Part shown: positions 8,420 through 16,761 of the stretch, piece after piece
Layout: every line of letters begins with the position of its first letter
Numbering within the stretch: the first letter of the stretch is position 1
NCBI GenBank assembly: GCA_029556545.1
Contig: JAKQEQ010000042.1
Span: 164,995 to 228,994 of the forward strand
Reading direction: 5' to 3'
Source: Candidatus Hydrogenedentota bacterium
GTDB lineage: Bacteria; Hydrogenedentota; Hydrogenedentia; Hydrogenedentales; JAGMZX01
Length of the DNA: 64,000 nucleotides
The notes under the pieces: model-generated
The model's database searches: none
The model's input: only the letters and a program-made list of their open reading frames with translations
Told to the model about the DNA's origin: nothing
Translations under genes and position numbers: made by a program

Positions 8420-9516
8420 ATCAGTTATTTACGAAGCTGCTGCAGCGCGCCGTCCAGAAAGACGCCTCCGACATCCACCTCAAGACGGGAAGCCCCGCCT
8501 ACTTTCGCGTGGACGGCCTGCTCGCGCCGCAGGAAGGCGAACCGCTCCACCGCGAGCATATCGACGCCATCCTTGACGAGTTGCTTTCGGAGGAGCAGAA
8601 GAAGTTCTTCGGCAAACGGGGGGAGATTGACCTCTCGTTCACTGAAAAAGGTGTGGGGCGCTTTCGCGTCAACGTGTTTCGCCAGCGCGGCAGTATCTCG
8701 ATCGTCATGCGACGCATCAAGACGAAGATTCTCAACTTCGAGCAACTGAACCTGCCTACGTCGGTCGAGAGTTTCGCCAAGATGCAGCGCGGCCTGGTCC
8801 TCATCACGGGTACGACCGGCAGCGGCAAGTCCACCACCCTGGCCTCGATTATCGACTACATCAACGATCAGCGACGCTGCCACGTTGTCACCATTGAAGA
8901 CCCCATCGAATACATTCACTACGACCGGCAGGCCGTGATCAACCAGCGCGAAATCACCATCGACACCCAGGATTTCTCGACCGCGCTGCGCTCCGTCATG
9001 CGCCAGGACCCCGACGTAATCCTTATCGGCGAGATGCGCGACATCGAGACCTTCCAGGCCGCCATCAGCGCGTCTGAGACCGGCCATCTCGTGTTCAGCA
9101 CGCTCCACACCACGAACGCCATGCAAACGGTGGACCGGATCATCGACCTCTTTCCCTCGACGCAGCACGATCAGGTGCGGTCCCAACTCTCGATCAACCT
9201 GCGCGCCATGATGTGCATGCGCCTCCTGCCGCGCAAGGACGGCATCGGGCGCGTACCCATCTGCGAGGTCATGTTCAACACCCCCGCCGTGCGTAAGCTC
9301 ATAAAGGAAAACCGCGTCGCCCAGATTACCCTTGCCATCCAGCAGGGCCGCGAGGCGGGCATGCAGACCTTCAACGACAGCCTGCACGACCTCGTGCGGC
9401 GCAATCTCGTCTCGCTCGACGTCGCCCTCGAAGCCTCGGACAATCCCGAGGAACTGCAAATGATGCTCCAGGGCATCCGCCTCAGCAGCACACGCGGCGG
9501 CATCCTCGGCGCGTAA
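8416..9516 (+). CDS. pilT: Twitching motility ATPase PilT
   Basis: Hexameric type IV pilus retraction ATPase, 366 aa, about the usual length. The N-terminal PAS-like domain begins DASDIHLKTGSPAYFRVDG. Walker A is GTTGSGKST near residue 130, the Asp/His-box segments are SVMRQDPDVILIGEMRD and GHLVFSTLHTTNA, and the C-terminal helix has AVRKLIKENR. The GTG at 8416 overlaps the ftsZ TGA (GTGA) and is preceded by AGAGG inside the ftsZ 3' end, so pilT is translationally coupled to ftsZ. A PilU-like role is possible, but the overall pattern is PilT. Confidence 0.95.
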   Translation: MNQLFTKLLQRAVQKDASDIHLKTGSPAYFRVDGLLAPQEGEPLHREHIDAILDELLSEEQKKFFGKRGEIDLSFTEKGVGRFRVNVFRQRGSISIVMRRIKTKILNFEQLNLPTSVESFAKMQRGLVLITGTTGSGKSTTLASIIDYINDQRRCHVVTIEDPIEYIHYDRQAVINQREITIDTQDFSTALRSVMRQDPDVILIGEMRDIETFQAAISASETGHLVFSTLHTTNAMQTVDRIIDLFPSTQHDQVRSQLSINLRAMMCMRLLPRKDGIGRVPICEVMFNTPAVRKLIKENRVAQITLAIQQGREAGMQTFNDSLHDLVRRNLVSLDVALEASDNPEELQMMLQGIRLSSTRGGILGA

Positions 9517-9531
9517 GGGAACCTTGGCTCC

Positions 9532-9567
9532 GATCGGTCCGATCCGTCCGATCCGTCCGATCAGTCG
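9532..9567. repeat. 9-bp tandem array GATCCGTCC, locus A
   Basis: Four consecutive 9-bp units (GATCGGTCC, GATCCGTCC twice, GATCAGTCG) lie in the 106-bp gap between convergent pilT and recG. The same unit is repeated at 14844-14906 and 31144-31170. Confidence 0.85.
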
Positions 9568-9622
9568 TCTTGCCCATCGGGGTTTCTTCTACGCTCCCCT
9601 CTCCCCAGCGCCGTCCCGACGC

Positions 9623-11674
9623 CTACCCCCGAACCGCGAGGAAACGTCGCGCGGCCGCGGCCAGCGCCCGGTGTTCCGGGTCCTCGAGCCGGGGATCGCG
9701 TTCGAGCAGCGCCTGCGCGTCGCGCCGCGCCCGGTCCAGGAGCCGCGCGTCGCGGACAAGGTCCGCCACCCGCAAGTCGCTGAGCCCCGCCTGGCGCACG
9801 CCGTGGAACTCGCCAGGACCACGCAATTTCAGGTCCTCCTCCGCAATCGCGAAGCCGTCATTCGTCGCGCAAAGGGTTTCGAGGCGGCGGCGGCCATCTT
9901 CCGTCGTCGGCGCGCCGATCAGGAAGCAATGCGATTGCTCGGGGCCGCGACCGACCCGCCCGCGCAATTGGTGCAGTTGCGTCAGCCCGAACTGCGGCGC
10001 GTCCTCGATGACCATCGTCGTTGCGTTTGCCACGTCGATTCCCACTTCAATCACCGTCGTGCTGAAGAGCACGTCCGTCTCTGCATTCTGGAACCGGCGC
10101 AACACCGTCTCCTTCTCGCTCGCGTCGAGCCGCCCGTGGAGCAGGTCCGTACGCAGCCCCGCGAACGGCCCGGTGGAGAGTTCCTCGAAGTGGCGGATGG
10201 CCCCGCGCAGTTCCCGCTGGTCCGATTCGTCGACAAGGGGACAGATGATATAGGTTTGCCGGCCCGCCGCCGCTTGGCGCGCGATATACGCGTGAAGTTC
10301 AGGAATCTTCCCGGGCGGCACGCGGCGCGTCTTCACGGGGCGTCGGCCCGGCGGCATCTCGTCAATGACCGTAATGTCCATGCCGCCGTAGACGGTGAGG
10401 GCCAGCGTGCGCGGGATGGGCGTGGCGGTCATGTGCAGCACGTCGGGCTCGTCACCCTTCTCGATGAGGCGCGCCCGCTGGAGGACGCCGAATCGGTGCT
10501 GCTCGTCGATAATCGCCAGGCCCAGCCGGTGGAACGTCGTCTTCTCCTGCATGAGCGCGTGGGTGCCCACGATCACGTCGATCACGCCCGCCGCAACTTC
10601 CTTGCGCACGCGCGCGGCCCCTTTCATGGATCCGGTGAGCAGCCCGACGCGCAGCCCGAGCGGTTCGAGCGCGCGACGCAGGTGGAAGTAGTGTTGTTCC
10701 GCCAGCACCTCGGTCGGCGCCATCAGCGCCGACTGGTAGCCCCCATCCGCCGCCGCCGCAACCGCATGCAGCGCCACCACCGTCTTACCGCAGCCCACGT
10801 CGCCCTGCAACAGACGCAGCATCGGGCGCGGCGCGGCCATATCATCGAGAAGGTCCTTCACCGCCCGTGCCTGCGCCGGCGTCAGCGCGAAGGGCAACGA
10901 CGCCCGCAGCCGCGAAAGGCACGGCCCGTCGCGTCCGTCCCACTTCACGTGGGCCGCGCGCCCTTCCGCCGCGCGGGCCGCCCGCTCCATCAGGATGCCC
11001 GCCTGCATCGCCAGCAGTTCCTCGTACACGAAGCGCGCGCGCGCGGCCTCCGCCGCCTCGAACGACTCGGGGAAATGGACATCCCGCACCGCGGCCTCCG
11101 CGCGGGGCAATCCATGCGCCGCGCGCAGCAATTCCGGCAGCGTCTCCTCGACGCACCCGTCGGCCTCGCGCAGCGCGGTGGCCACCCAGCGGCGCAGGGT
11201 CCGCTGCGTCACGTCCTCGGTCAGGCGATACACCGGCACAATGCGGCCCGTGTGGAGCAGGTCTTCTTCGTCGCCGGAGAGCGCCTCGTACTCGGGATTC
11301 TTCAGCGCGGGTCCCTGCCAGGTCTCGACTCTGCCGCTGAGCACGAGGCGCGTGCCCGGCGAGAACGCCCGCGCCAGGAAGCCGCGTCCGAAGAACGTGA
11401 CGTTCATCTCGCCCGTGGCGTCGCGCACGCGCAGAACCGCCATGCTGAGCCGCCCCCGCAACCGCACGTGGCGCGCGGACACCACTTCCGCCGCAATCGT
11501 GACCTCCGCGCCCGGCTGCGCCTCTGCAACCGGCGTCATCCGGCGGCGGTCCTGGTAGGCGCGGGGCACGTGCAGGAGCAGGTCGCGCACCGTGCGCACC
11601 TCGAGGCGCGCCAATAACGCCGCCCGTTTCGGACCGATGCCCGCCAACGTCTCTATGGGATCTTCCAACCGCAC
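9623..11674 (-). CDS. recG: ATP-dependent DNA helicase RecG
   Basis: Superfamily 2 helicase that reverses stalled replication forks; 683 aa, close to E. coli RecG. The N-terminal helix-hairpin-helix/wedge begins LAGIGPKRAALL. The helicase core has Walker A GDVGCGKTVVALHA, the DExH box IIDEQHRFGVLQR and HMTATPIPRTLALT. The C-terminal lobe has TTVIEVGIDVANATTM and QLHQLRGRVGRG. The start is GTG at 11674. No Shine-Dalgarno is visible; instead TAGTAT stands exactly 6 nt upstream, which fits a leaderless transcript. It is monocistronic and convergent with pilT. Confidence 0.97.
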   Translation of the reverse strand: MRLEDPIETLAGIGPKRAALLARLEVRTVRDLLLHVPRAYQDRRRMTPVAEAQPGAEVTIAAEVVSARHVRLRGRLSMAVLRVRDATGEMNVTFFGRGFLARAFSPGTRLVLSGRVETWQGPALKNPEYEALSGDEEDLLHTGRIVPVYRLTEDVTQRTLRRWVATALREADGCVEETLPELLRAAHGLPRAEAAVRDVHFPESFEAAEAARARFVYEELLAMQAGILMERAARAAEGRAAHVKWDGRDGPCLSRLRASLPFALTPAQARAVKDLLDDMAAPRPMLRLLQGDVGCGKTVVALHAVAAAADGGYQSALMAPTEVLAEQHYFHLRRALEPLGLRVGLLTGSMKGAARVRKEVAAGVIDVIVGTHALMQEKTTFHRLGLAIIDEQHRFGVLQRARLIEKGDEPDVLHMTATPIPRTLALTVYGGMDITVIDEMPPGRRPVKTRRVPPGKIPELHAYIARQAAAGRQTYIICPLVDESDQRELRGAIRHFEELSTGPFAGLRTDLLHGRLDASEKETVLRRFQNAETDVLFSTTVIEVGIDVANATTMVIEDAPQFGLTQLHQLRGRVGRGPEQSHCFLIGAPTTEDGRRRLETLCATNDGFAIAEEDLKLRGPGEFHGVRQAGLSDLRVADLVRDARLLDRARRDAQALLERDPRLEDPEHRALAAAARRFLAVRG

Positions 11675-12474
11675 GCGGCCATACTATCACGCCGCCGCGC
11701 CCGCCTCAGTAGTCGTACCCAATAAGAGAATCGCCAAGGCGCGCGTCCGTCGTCACGACACACGCGACGCCTTGGCGTAAACGCCCCCATCAAAAGGCCC
11801 GCGCACACCCCGGATGCACCCGCGGTTTCGTCCCCCTGGCGGAGCGCAAACTCCGCTCCAATCCCAGCCTGGAGGCGCCGTCCCGGTCCGGGCGACGCGG
11901 CCTTTCATTTTCAATTCTTTCTACCCCGGGCCCTGTGGCCGGGTGCGACAACGACACGTTGCCGGTCGCGTTCACACCGGCGGCGGAGGCATCCCGTTTC
12001 GGAATAGGCGCCAGCCCGCGAAATCATCGCGATCGAGCAAGAGATGACCCCCTGGCCGCGGATTGCGCCTCTTCTCCGGGTTGGCATATCCTCCACAGTG
12101 TCGTGTCATGCCCGCCACAGGGCCTCCATTTGGGGTTGCTCGGCGATAGAGGGAGCAACATTGGTGCCAATACTCGCACCGTTACATCGCGATGCTCGTA
12201 ATACCCTGCGCTGAAAGTGGTTGCACCAATTTGCCCAGGCGGGCTATTGTGAACCGACGTCCCCCCAACTTGCCCGAGAGTCCGAAAGCTGGACGTGCTT
12301 CGTCCAGATTTCGGACATATCGCCGCCCGGAGCAGACCTGGCACGTCGCAACAGGGGAGAGGGCTTGGCTAGGTGCACGTACCTGAAAACGGCGCGGATG
12401 AGATCGAATGGCAGTCACTTTCCTGATAGAGTATGACATATGCGCTTCTTCTTGGGTTCTGAGAAAAATGCGGC
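11675..12474. other. About 800-bp gap without a recognisable gene
   Basis: Short open frames occur on both strands, but none has family-like composition, a good ribosome site or a recognisable motif. GC is visibly lower than in neighbouring genes after about 12080. One small hairpin, GCGGAG/CTCCGC, lies near 11839-11856. It may be decayed gene remnants or an unrecognised RNA gene. Confidence 0.5.
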
Positions 12475-12503
12475 TTGACATTTTCGGAGTTTTGTGCTTT
12501 ATT
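12475..12503 (+). promoter_or_regulatory. Sigma-70-type promoter of the first prepilin-like gene
   Basis: Perfect -35 TTGACA (12475-12480), 17-bp spacer and -10 TTTATT (12498-12503, 4 of 6). It lies about 75 bp before the start codon of the prepilin-like gene, whose ribosome site is GGGAGGAG. Confidence 0.65.
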
Positions 12504-12576
12504 TATGAGCGGAAGGGGTAGACTCTTTATTCTTATTCTCTGTTCTTAGGCACAGGGGGGCGGGAGGAGTTATGTC

Positions 12577-13518
12577 ATGCGCGAGGTCCAGAGGGGTTTC
12601 ACACTAATCGAATTGTTGGTGGTCATTGCCATTATTGGCATCTTGGCCGCCATCCTGCTCCCGGCGCTGGCGCGCGCCCGCGAGGCCGCCCGCCGCGCCA
12701 GTTGCCAGAACAACCTCAAGGAGTTCGGCATCGTCTTCAAGATGTACGCGAACGAATCGAACGGCGAGCGCTACCCGACGATGAAACGGCGCGGCTCGAC
12801 GTGGATGGCGGACGATCCTGGGGTCACTTTTGAGATGAACTCTTGCGATGTGCCGAACGGCACCTCGTTCGTGCCGGATGTCCAGTCCCTCTATCCTGAG
12901 TATCTGACGGACCTCGAAATTCTCCAGTGCCCGTCGTCCCCGATGTTTACCCGGTACGACTGGCATTTCGGGGACAAGCCGGAAAATCCGGTGGACCCGT
13001 GCGCGACCACGAACGATTCCTATGTGTATCTGGGCTGGGCCGTTCTGGCGGAGCACGTCGAAGTGGCCGGGGCCAATCCGAACGTGAACCCGCCGGATAC
13101 GGCGATCGACCCGTTGTTCCTACGGATGTTCGCGGACGCGAACACCTGGACCGGCGTCCTCTACGATAATTTCTTCGATGTGCCGAACGCTTTCGATGTG
13201 GACCTCTACTTCCAGACCCTCAACCCCGCCGCGCCGGAGTCGCCGATGTACCGTCTGCGCGAGGGCATCGAGCGGTTTCTGATCACGGATATCAACAACC
13301 CGGCGGCGGCCGCGCAGGCACAGAGCGTCGTGCCGATCATGTGGGACCGTTTCGCCCAGAACATTACACGCGACGGCTTCAACCACGTGCCGGGCGGGGC
13401 AAACGTGCTTTACTTGGACGGCCACGTGGATTATCTGCGGTATCCGACCGTGCATCCGGTGACGCGGGCCTACGCCGCGGTTATTACCGACCTCTACAAC
13501 GCGATGTACGGGGAGTAG
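12577..13518 (+). CDS. Type II pseudopilin-like protein with H-X9-DG C-terminus (DUF1559)
   Basis: 313-aa protein with a class III prepilin signal: short basic leader, [21 protein letters not shown] around residues 7-27, cleavage expected before Phe at GF. The extended helix is followed by the DUF1559 domain. Near the C-terminus, [15 protein letters not shown] is the H-X9-DG motif (here with one extra residue between His and Asp). Such proteins occur in dozens of paralogues in planctomycetes, lentisphaerae and hydrogenedentes; the exact role (pseudopilus or surface fibre) is unsettled. It is monocistronic with its own promoter. A close paralogue is at 61515-62480. Confidence 0.93.
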   Translation: MREVQRGFTLIELLVVIAIIGILAAILLPALARAREAARRASCQNNLKEFGIVFKMYANESNGERYPTMKRRGSTWMADDPGVTFEMNSCDVPNGTSFVPDVQSLYPEYLTDLEILQCPSSPMFTRYDWHFGDKPENPVDPCATTNDSYVYLGWAVLAEHVEVAGANPNVNPPDTAIDPLFLRMFADANTWTGVLYDNFFDVPNAFDVDLYFQTLNPAAPESPMYRLREGIERFLITDINNPAAAAQAQSVVPIMWDRFAQNITRDGFNHVPGGANVLYLDGHVDYLRYPTVHPVTRAYAAVITDLYNAMYGE

Positions 13519-13540
13519 GCCAGGATACTGTGTTCAAACA

Positions 13541-13577
13541 GGTTCGTAGTTCAGGCTTTAGCCTGTCCTGAGGACAG
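13541..13577. repeat. Palindromic intergenic element, copy 2
   Basis: GTTCGTAGT plus CAGGCTTTAGCCTG (13552-13565), overlapping a second palindrome CTGTCCT-G-AGGACAG (13563-13577). It shares its left half with the element at 4561-4590. It sits after the stop of the prepilin-like gene and might also act as a transcript-end hairpin. The rest of the gap to 13719 holds no gene. Confidence 0.7.
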
Positions 13578-13719
13578 CCTGAAGGGCGTGCTTCGTCCCT
13601 CACATTAATTCGTAATATTCGTGGTTGATCCCTTCCGCAAGCGTGCCTCGGCTTGATCCCCCGGGCGCGGACGGGTACATTCCCGACATGCCCGTGCTAC
13701 CGCGGAAAGGGGAACGAAC

Positions 13720-14775
13720 ATGAGCCGAGAGGACGGACAAACGCGGATCATCAACGCTATGGCGCCCATTCGCATCTGCGATTTGGGCGGGTGGACGGAC
13801 ACTTGGTTCGCCGGGACCGGCGCGGTCTTTAACATCGGCGTGTATCCCTACGCCGAGGTGCAAATCTACGCGCGGGAAACGCCTCCGGGTCAAGACCGCG
13901 AGATCGCGATCCACGCGGAGAATTTCGGCGACCGCTATGTACTGGATCCCGGGCCCATCGAGTACGACCGGCATCCGCTGCTCGAGGCCTGCATTGACAT
14001 CATGGAGATACCCGAAAACCTGTCCTTCGAGATCAACCTGTACTCGAGCGCGCCCGCCGGCTGCTCGACGGGCACCTCCGCGGCGGTGAGCGTGGCGCTG
14101 CTCGGCGCATTGGACCTGCTGAGCGCGGGGCGCATGACGCCGCACGAGATCGCCGCCACCGCGCACCGGGTCGAGACGGAGAAACTCGGGCTGCAATGCG
14201 GCATCCAGGACCAGATTTGCTCGGCCTACGGGGGTATCTGCTTCATCGAGATGTTCGCGTATCCGCGGGCGTCCGTCTCGCAGATAGTCGTCGCGAACCG
14301 CATCTGGTGGGAACTCGAGCGGCGACTCGTCCTAGTGTACCTCGGGCGCACGCACGCATCGAGCGACGTCCACAAACAGGTGATCGCGGGCCTCGAAGCG
14401 CGCGACTCCGACAAGTCGGTCCTCGAACCGCTGCGCCGGGCCGCCCGCGACGGCAAGGATGCGGTCTACGCCGGGGATTTCCAAGCATTGGGCCGCGCCA
14501 TGATCATGAACACGGAGGCGCAGGAACAGTTGCACCCGGCGCTCGTTTCGGACGCGGCAAAGGCGGTCATCGAACTCGCGCGCGCGCACGACTGCGTCGG
14601 CTGGAAGGTCAACGGCGCGGGCGGCGAGGGCGGGTCGCTCACGATTCTCTGCGGCCCGGAGGGCGAGAAGAAACGGCGCTTCATCGAGGCGCTGCCGTCG
14701 CTCGACAAGCGGTTTCGCGTGATCTCGACGTACCTGTCGCGCACGGGGCTGCGCTGTTGGGAGACGGAGGCGTAA
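13720..14775 (+). CDS. GHMP-family sugar kinase
   Basis: 351-aa kinase of the galacto-/homoserine-/mevalonate-/phosphomevalonate-kinase superfamily. The N-terminal PIRICDLGGWTDTWF resembles the substrate loop of D-glycero-D-manno-heptose-7-phosphate kinase (HddA) and fucokinase-like members. The ATP loop is SAPAGCSTGTSAAVSVALL near 109-127, and the C-terminal GHMP motif is VNGAGGEGGSLTIL. The ATG has AAAGGGGAA upstream. The following gene is a HAD phosphatase, an arrangement that fits a sugar-1-phosphate or heptose pathway. The substrate remains an inference. Confidence 0.85.
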   Translation: MSREDGQTRIINAMAPIRICDLGGWTDTWFAGTGAVFNIGVYPYAEVQIYARETPPGQDREIAIHAENFGDRYVLDPGPIEYDRHPLLEACIDIMEIPENLSFEINLYSSAPAGCSTGTSAAVSVALLGALDLLSAGRMTPHEIAATAHRVETEKLGLQCGIQDQICSAYGGICFIEMFAYPRASVSQIVVANRIWWELERRLVLVYLGRTHASSDVHKQVIAGLEARDSDKSVLEPLRRAARDGKDAVYAGDFQALGRAMIMNTEAQEQLHPALVSDAAKAVIELARAHDCVGWKVNGAGGEGGSLTILCGPEGEKKRRFIEALPSLDKRFRVISTYLSRTGLRCWETEA

Positions 14776-14819
14776 CCACGAATGAACGCGCATGAACACG
14801 AAGGAGGGAGGCTCGCACC

Positions 14820-14923
14820 CGATGGGGGATAAGACCCGCACTCGATCTGTCCGATCTGTCCGATCCGTCCGATCCGTCCGATCCGTCCGATCCGTCCGAT
14901 TCGTCCGATCCGATGGGGGATAA
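14820..14923. repeat. 9-bp tandem array GATCCGTCC, locus B, between 13-bp direct repeats
   Basis: Seven head-to-tail 9-bp units occupy 14844-14906 (GATCTGTCC twice, GATCCGTCC four times, GATTCGTCC once). CGATGGGGGATAA occurs on both sides, at 14820-14832 and 14911-14923. The right copy supplies the ribosome site of the downstream HAD gene. Confidence 0.88.
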
Positions 14924-14927
14924 CACC

Positions 14928-15578
14928 GTGCCGACGATAAGCGCATATGTCTTCGATCTTGACGGCACGCTGATCGACTCGGAGATTCTATGGGTCGAGG
15001 CGGCGCACATGTTATTGCGCGATTACGGCTACGACGTGTCCTTCGAGGAGGCGCTCCGCATTGTCTACGGTCGCGCATGGGAAAACATCTACACGCTTAT
15101 CAAGGAAGAGTACCCGCGGCTCCGCATGCCCGTCGCGACGCTGCAACGCGAATTCGAGGAGCGTTTCGCGCCGCTGCGTGACAGCCGCGACATCCGCATC
15201 CGCGGCTCCGTCGCGTTGCTGAAGCGCCTGGCGACGACACATCCCGTCGGCATCGTCTCCGGTTCCTACGTGAAGGACATCGCCCACGCGGTCGCCCTGC
15301 TGGGCATCGAGGACATCATCGCCTTTTACGTCGGCTTCGAACACGTGCCGGCGGGCAAGCCCGACCCCGCCTGTTATCGCATGGCCGCCGAGAAATTCGG
15401 GTTGCCGCCCGAGACCTGCTGCGCCTTCGAGGATTCCACGCCGGGCATCCACGCGGCCAAGGACGCCGGGCTATACTGCGTGGCGCTGGCGCGTCCGGAC
15501 CGGCCCGCGCAGGACGTCTCCCGCGCGGACCTCGTACTCGACGACCTCGCCAAGTTCACTCCCGAGCAGTTGGGATAG
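14928..15578 (+). CDS. HAD-superfamily subclass IA phosphatase / phosphoglucomutase-like
   Basis: 216-aa HAD hydrolase. Motif I is FDLDGTLIDSE at residues 8-18, motif II is GIVSGSYVKD, motif III lysine is in AGKPDPACY, and motif IV is CCAFEDSTPGIHAAKDAG. The four-helix cap after motif I puts it near beta-phosphoglucomutase/phosphatase members. I chose GTG at 14928 over ATG at 14913: the ATG lies in the repeat without a ribosome site, while GTG has GGGGGA 8 nt upstream and gives MPTISAYVFDLDG, the family's normal short N-terminus. It is probably co-transcribed with the GHMP kinase. Confidence 0.88.
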   Translation: MPTISAYVFDLDGTLIDSEILWVEAAHMLLRDYGYDVSFEEALRIVYGRAWENIYTLIKEEYPRLRMPVATLQREFEERFAPLRDSRDIRIRGSVALLKRLATTHPVGIVSGSYVKDIAHAVALLGIEDIIAFYVGFEHVPAGKPDPACYRMAAEKFGLPPETCCAFEDSTPGIHAAKDAGLYCVALARPDRPAQDVSRADLVLDDLAKFTPEQLG

Positions 15579-15598
15579 CCGGCGAAGGCCGTAGTTGC

Positions 15599-16300
15599 TC
15601 AGCCGCCCGCCACCGGGGGCAATAACAGCCGCGCGAGAGGCACTCCGCCCAGAATCAGGAGGATGAGGAAGAACCACATCGCAATGCCCCCGAAGGGGAA
15701 CACCTCGTGGAAGAGCCGGACCTGGACGGTAATCATGGGCAAACTGAGAATGTCGCGCAGTCCGAAGAACTCCCGCTTGCCGATGGCGACCCAGAACTTG
15801 CCCGGTTCGTTCTCGGGGTGGTACCCGACAAGGTAGTAGCGGCCCGGTGCTTCGAGAACGAGGTTCTTGTCGGGAAACTGCCACGAAGTGGTCCCGGTGA
15901 AGGGTTCGTAGAATTCATTAGGCTGCTCGCCCAAGGTCGTGAAGACATACGCGCCGTAACCTTCCGGGATGTCGAACGGGACCGGGGCTTCGGGAAGACC
16001 GGGGCCAACCAAGGCCATGGCCGGGCGATAGTTTTCGAGACGGGTTAGCTTCGGAAGCCCCATCTGGAGATAGAGCGGCGTGTTCGCGGCGACTTCGAAG
16101 GTCAGCCAGAGTTCCGGCTTACTCGCCGCGATCTCGTGATACGCCACCTGCGAGATGTCGACGTCCTCCGTCTCGATGGCGGTGTCGAGCGTGGTGGAGC
16201 CGCCGTTGACCACAATGGGCTTATGCGCCGCGGCCGGTATCGCCACCATAAGACAGAGGACGACGAGCGAAACGAGTAAGAGACGGTTCGAGCAATCCAT
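15599..16300 (-). CDS. Secreted/membrane-anchored protein of unknown function
   Basis: 233 aa. An N-terminal signal peptide (NRLLLVSLVVLCLMVAIPAAAH) is followed by a soluble beta-rich domain and one C-terminal membrane helix (about 205-225). The final loop is short, so most of the protein lies outside the cytoplasm. I do not recognise the domain. The ATG at 16300 has TAGGAG 9 nt upstream, which favours it over the in-frame TTG at 16309. It starts 13 bp after the Rieske-like gene and is probably in one operon with it. Confidence 0.8.
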   Translation of the reverse strand: MDCSNRLLLVSLVVLCLMVAIPAAAHKPIVVNGGSTTLDTAIETEDVDISQVAYHEIAASKPELWLTFEVAANTPLYLQMGLPKLTRLENYRPAMALVGPGLPEAPVPFDIPEGYGAYVFTTLGEQPNEFYEPFTGTTSWQFPDKNLVLEAPGRYYLVGYHPENEPGKFWVAIGKREFFGLRDILSLPMITVQVRLFHEVFPFGGIAMWFFLILLILGGVPLARLLLPPVAGG

Positions 16301-16312
16301 GACCTGCAACTC

Positions 16313-16738
16313 CTATTCGTGTGGGAGCCGTATGCGCAACGTATTGCCCTCGCGCTCGACCGGGAGCACGTGCAGTCCGCGCGTGGCGGGTCCGTTCAGC
16401 ACACGGCCCGTAAAATCATAGCGTGATTTGCCGACGCTGCAACACTGGAGCGTGTCCGATCCCGGCACAAGGTCCACGCGACGGCCCAAGTGCCCGCAAC
16501 AGTTGTGCAGCGCGTGGAACTTGCGGTCTTCCCCATGCACCACGAGCACGCGGACGGGCAGGTCCTTGCCTTCGAGCCGGACGGACGAACCGGGCGCGGC
16601 GATTTCCAGAGCGCCCTCAAGATCGACCGTGACAATCCCGCGATCATACCGCCAACATGCCGGATCGCGCGGCGCGCGCGTGGCGGCAATCCCGAGAATA
16701 CGCTGCCAGAACGACCGCCGTAGCGTCTTCCCTTCCAT
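16313..16738 (-). CDS. Rieske-fold protein lacking the second cluster histidine
   Basis: 141 aa without a signal peptide. The C-terminal half follows the Rieske pattern. C81-G82-H83 is the first ligand pair, and 16 residues later comes C100-S-V-G103, then SRYDFTGRVLNGPATRGL, which matches the usual SRFD..G.V..GPA..PL. In a normal [2Fe-2S] Rieske protein residue 103 would be histidine (CxxH); here it is Gly. Cys80 and Cys99 are additional candidate ligands, so an all-Cys or 3Cys-1His cluster, or no cluster, is possible. It sits between a membrane protein and the thioredoxin-TPR gene. Confidence 0.75.
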   Translation of the reverse strand: MEGKTLRRSFWQRILGIAATRAPRDPACWRYDRGIVTVDLEGALEIAAPGSSVRLEGKDLPVRVLVVHGEDRKFHALHNCCGHLGRRVDLVPGSDTLQCCSVGKSRYDFTGRVLNGPATRGLHVLPVEREGNTLRIRLPHE

Positions 16739-16761
16739 GCTTCCTCCCCACGAAGCGGCGT

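Noticed and set aside
9524..11617. 697-aa open frame on the plus strand opposite recG
   Set aside because: Arg/His/Gly-rich composition typical of antisense frames in high-GC DNA; recG on the other strand is complete and conserved.
12182..12481. 99-aa minus-strand frame in the large gap
   Set aside because: No family match, no good ribosome site, and overlaps other short frames of similar quality.
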